DNA of 64,000 bases from Phyllobacterium zundukense (lineage in GTDB: Bacteria > Pseudomonadota > Alphaproteobacteria > Rhizobiales > Rhizobiaceae): NCBI RefSeq assembly GCF_002764115.1, contig NZ_CP017941.1, positions 576,059 through 640,058 of the forward strand. Reading direction: 5' to 3'. The position numbers and the translations under genes were made by a program. This document shows, in pieces, positions 61,667 to 64,000 of the stretch (position 1 is the stretch's first letter; each line of letters starts with the position of its first letter). The notes below the pieces were generated by a model, which was not told the origin of the DNA, made no database searches, and was given only the letters and a program-made list of their open reading frames with translations.

Positions 61667-62883
61667 ATTTCGCCTTCTCGACAGCGACAGGCAATTGAGC
61701 GAGACAACGTGCCCACGTAATGCTTTGGCGTTGGTCAAACCCGATTGTGCCAGGGAGCGGCGCCGATCTTCTTGGAGAGGCTAGTACTTCACGTATCTGA
61801 CGATGAAAGCTCTTTGGGTTATCAGCCGACCTAATCTCCGGCAAACTAAGAAATCCTTCGAATCCACGAAATGCCGCCTTTGTTCCAATAACATAGGAAC
61901 CTGAATAAATCGCTTCAGCTGTCTTAATATTCGATCCACCACCAAATGGAATAGGTAATACAAAACCGTGAGCCAGCGACTTTACTGCAGCGAGGTCACG
62001 GTCAGATAATTTCGAAAGGAGATGCAATCGGGAAAGATTCAGGCTCGACCAACGGCTGTGTTGCAAGGCCGCATAGATGTGCTCGGCCACTCCTCCGCAA
62101 CCACCAATCTACTAAGAGGGGGGAAACAACCCAAGGAACCACCAAAAACTTGCGCGAAATTTGTAAATTTGGTGGGTGCGCACTGGCTATGTAAAGCAGC
62201 CATGGGTCTTCGGGAAGTTTCCTTCGCCATTCGGTAATGCCGTCTATGTCTGCATGCCACGGTTCAATGCCATTCGGAAGTAGAAGAACATCTCTTACGC
62301 CCAGCTTGTAAGCACATCAGCCTCTTCTTGAGTGACAGCAATGGTCAAATCCGCTTCCCGGGCAGCTCGCCTTTCCAAGTTGTTAACTTCATTTAAGAAA
62401 TCCTCTGCATCATCGACATTGTAATTGTCGAAAATTCCTCGTTTCAAAGGTTCTTCGATATTTTGAGATCCATACACGAGCAATACGGAGGTGTAAGCTC
62501 TTAAGCCTTTAATTTTGACGGCAAGAGGCCAGAGCCAAGGCTGCTCGACGTGAATAACATCTATGTTAATCGGAATATTCCTCAGCACTTCAGACCATCC
62601 GCCATCTTCTGCAACAGCAAATGTCCAGACAGCAAGTCAGACGCAAAATGCAAATCTCGACCTTTAAACAATCTATACCTACTTGTTGTCGGAAAAAGAA
62701 TATCGTTTGGCCCAACCTGTCCTTTCTATATGTTTCCTCTGAATAAACCGCCAATGATGAGGTTCCCAGCCCGCAGCTTCATAGGCACGCTGAATGTTTG
62801 ATAGCGTAATTGGCCACCATGAGTTGGCTCAACCACAGGGTAGGTGCTGAGTATAGGACTGTACCTTTTGTTTCATTTAACAT
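61644..62883 (-). pseudogene. Family 4 glycosyltransferase with several frameshifts
   Basis: From ATG 62883 (MLNETKGTVLYSAP) the coding sense jumps frame repeatedly: VVEPTHGGQLR, NIQRAYEAAGWEPHHWRFIQ, RYRLFKGRDLHFASDLLSGH, NIPINIDVIHVEQPWLWPLA, GVRDVLLLPNGIEPWHADID, FTNFAQVFGGSLGCFPPLSR and VAEHIYAALQHSRWSSLNLS, ending GFVLPIPFGGGSNIKTAEAI and VIGTKAAFRG. Together these form a GT4-like protein (GGxSNIKTAEAI as the donor-site motif) of about 400 residues. At least six frame changes and one stop are needed, so it is not functional as read. Dense indels could also mark a poorly sequenced stretch. Confidence 0.75.
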
Positions 62884-63140
62884 TGGAAAACCGACTCGGA
62901 ATTACAGGGAAATAAGAATGGTAAACATTACGGGGATCATTCATGGCTGATAAGACAGGGGATACTGGCAATGTAAGATCAGCAATCTTGATTCGTAACA
63001 GCAAATTCATTGTCTGAATTCAGTCTATACTGTCACTCCCTGCAGGCGAGATATTTGCTCCAAGCGAAAGCACTCTTGCGAATACTAACCATAACTGAAT
63101 TTTCCAGACGTTTTACGGCAGGAGATGCGAATCGTAAGTA

Positions 63141-64000
63141 TCAACTCACGCGCTCTTTCCAATACTCCAACACGTCGATCAACGTTTTCGTGAATGGGAT
63201 TGTTGGCTTCCAGCCTATTGTACGAAGCGCGGCAGTTGCATTGCCCGAAGCAATTGAAACTATGCTTGCGCGCAATCGCTTAGGGTCAAGCTGAATATCT
63301 ATCTTTTGGCCTGACAATCCAATCAATCGTTGAGAATAGTTCTATCTGTTGCGTCTTACCTGATGCAACATTAAACACCTCTCCCCGCGCACCGGGAAAA
63401 TCGAAAAGTGCGACATCTGCATAGGCTCGAACCACGTCACGGACATCCAAGAAATCTCGTTGTGCTGATAAATTGCCAACTTAATAACTGGTGGCCTCAA
63501 TCCAACAGAAATTTCCGCCAATTGCTTCGCGAAAGCCGCGACGACATACTCATCGGTTTGGCCTGGTCCAGTGTGATTGAAGGGACGAAACCGAATTGTA
63601 TTCAATCCTTCGTTCGCAAGTTGTGCGACTACAGCCTCAGCAGCTGCCTTGCTCGCTCCGTATGCGTTTATAGGTTTAAGGATAACGTTCTCGCTGATAG
63701 GTTCACCTTTGCACTCGTTGAACGATATCCCATATGTTTCTGAACTACTTATGAAAATGAACCTGACTTGTGGAGCCGCTTCCATTGCTGCGTAAGCCAT
63801 ATTCATAGTCCCAGTGGCATTAATGTCCCAGGCAAGCCGTGGAGCGTTGTGAGCTTCTGCAGGCGCCGCAACAGCTGCCAAATGGACAATTGCAGTGGGC
63901 TGATATCCATAGATGAGATCAACAGCTGATCGTAGTCTCTGACGTCGATAGCTTTCCCGGTTGTTGTCCCATGACCAACAGGAAAAATGTCGATCGAATG
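63141..64000 (-). pseudogene. GDP-6-deoxyhexose reductase/epimerase with frameshifts, runs off the right edge
   Basis: On the minus strand the reading continues from beyond the window: IDIFPVGHGTTTGKAIDVRD YD, then in another frame LIYGYQPTAIVHLAAVAAPA EAHNAPRLAWDINATGTMNM, ISSSETYG, INAYGASKAAAEAVVAQLAN (Tyr-x3-Lys), RPFNHTGPGQTDEYVVAAFA; again shifted, VGNLSAQRDFLDVRDVVRAY, GEVFNVASGKTQQIE, and finally LDPKRLRASIVSIASGNATA ending ERVS at 63141. The NHTGPGQ and GNL-x-RDFLDVRDVV motifs fit GDP-4-keto-6-deoxy-mannose reductase (Rmd) and related SDR enzymes for D-rhamnose or similar sugars. At least four frame changes are required, so it is broken as sequenced. Confidence 0.78.

Noticed and set aside
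1..64000. CRISPR array or cas genes
   Set aside because: No regularly spaced direct repeats and no Cas-like proteins were seen.

Overview
The window looks like accessory DNA from an alphaproteobacterium of the order Rhizobiales (Hyphomicrobiales). Indications are a dmeR-dmeF pair, an Aap-type general amino-acid ABC transporter, a cytoplasmic adenylate cyclase with TolB-like and TPR regions, a tandem cold-shock-domain protein and rhizobial-type ISNCY and IS30 elements. The genus cannot be fixed from the sequence alone.

Left edge (1-6.4 kb). The first 1.7 kb is a minus-strand defence-like operon that runs off the left end. It holds the N-terminal 166 residues of a Pycsar-type pyrimidine nucleotide cyclase (start at 499), preceded by a membrane effector whose frame is shifted once, preceded in turn by a broken unrecognised gene. 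Then come a class III adenylate cyclase, a short dihydrofolate reductase, a Stf0-type sulfotransferase and a parDE toxin-antitoxin pair with a visible promoter and palindrome.

Metal region (6.9-44.2 kb). It opens with dmeRF (Ni/Co efflux) and a ChrB-like plus MFS pair. A dense copper/silver-handling island follows: DUF305 protein, Cys-rich copper storage protein, cytochrome c', a DUF4396-multicopper oxidase fusion, a TetR-controlled membrane pair, CopZ-like chaperone, BNR-propeller protein, cytochrome c, FixH-like protein, CusB and CusA, a methyltransferase-like membrane protein, Met-rich and DUF411 proteins, and a CPx-ATPase behind a MerR/CueR-type promoter. An L,D-transpeptidase and a LysR / PLP-lyase / Aap transporter module (30.0-36.4 kb) interrupt the island. 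Copper genes then resume: Spy-like protein, TolC-type outer-membrane factor, second multicopper oxidase, cupredoxin and CusF, closed by a clear terminator at 44.16 kb. The Cus parts are therefore split over about 20 kb. Four small exported proteins with a Cys cluster and a Pro-Pro tail are scattered through the island.

Mixed region (44.3-52.3 kb). This has an exported protein, a gene with TGA at codon 5, a P-loop kinase, a lipase-like protein, a double cold-shock protein and a VapBC-like pair. A 2450-bp insertion element with an unrelated passenger gene, long inverted repeats and a 5-bp target duplication follows; its transposase carries a nonsense codon. Next are IS30 debris that truncates a neighbouring gene and a tRNA-Gln(CUG).

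Polysaccharide region (52.9-64 kb). It contains a phosphohexomutase, rfbACBD for dTDP-L-rhamnose, two family 2 glycosyltransferases, a family 4 glycosyltransferase, and then a glycosyltransferase and a GDP-6-deoxyhexose reductase with many frameshifts, the last running off the right end. This looks like an O-antigen locus with a decaying end.
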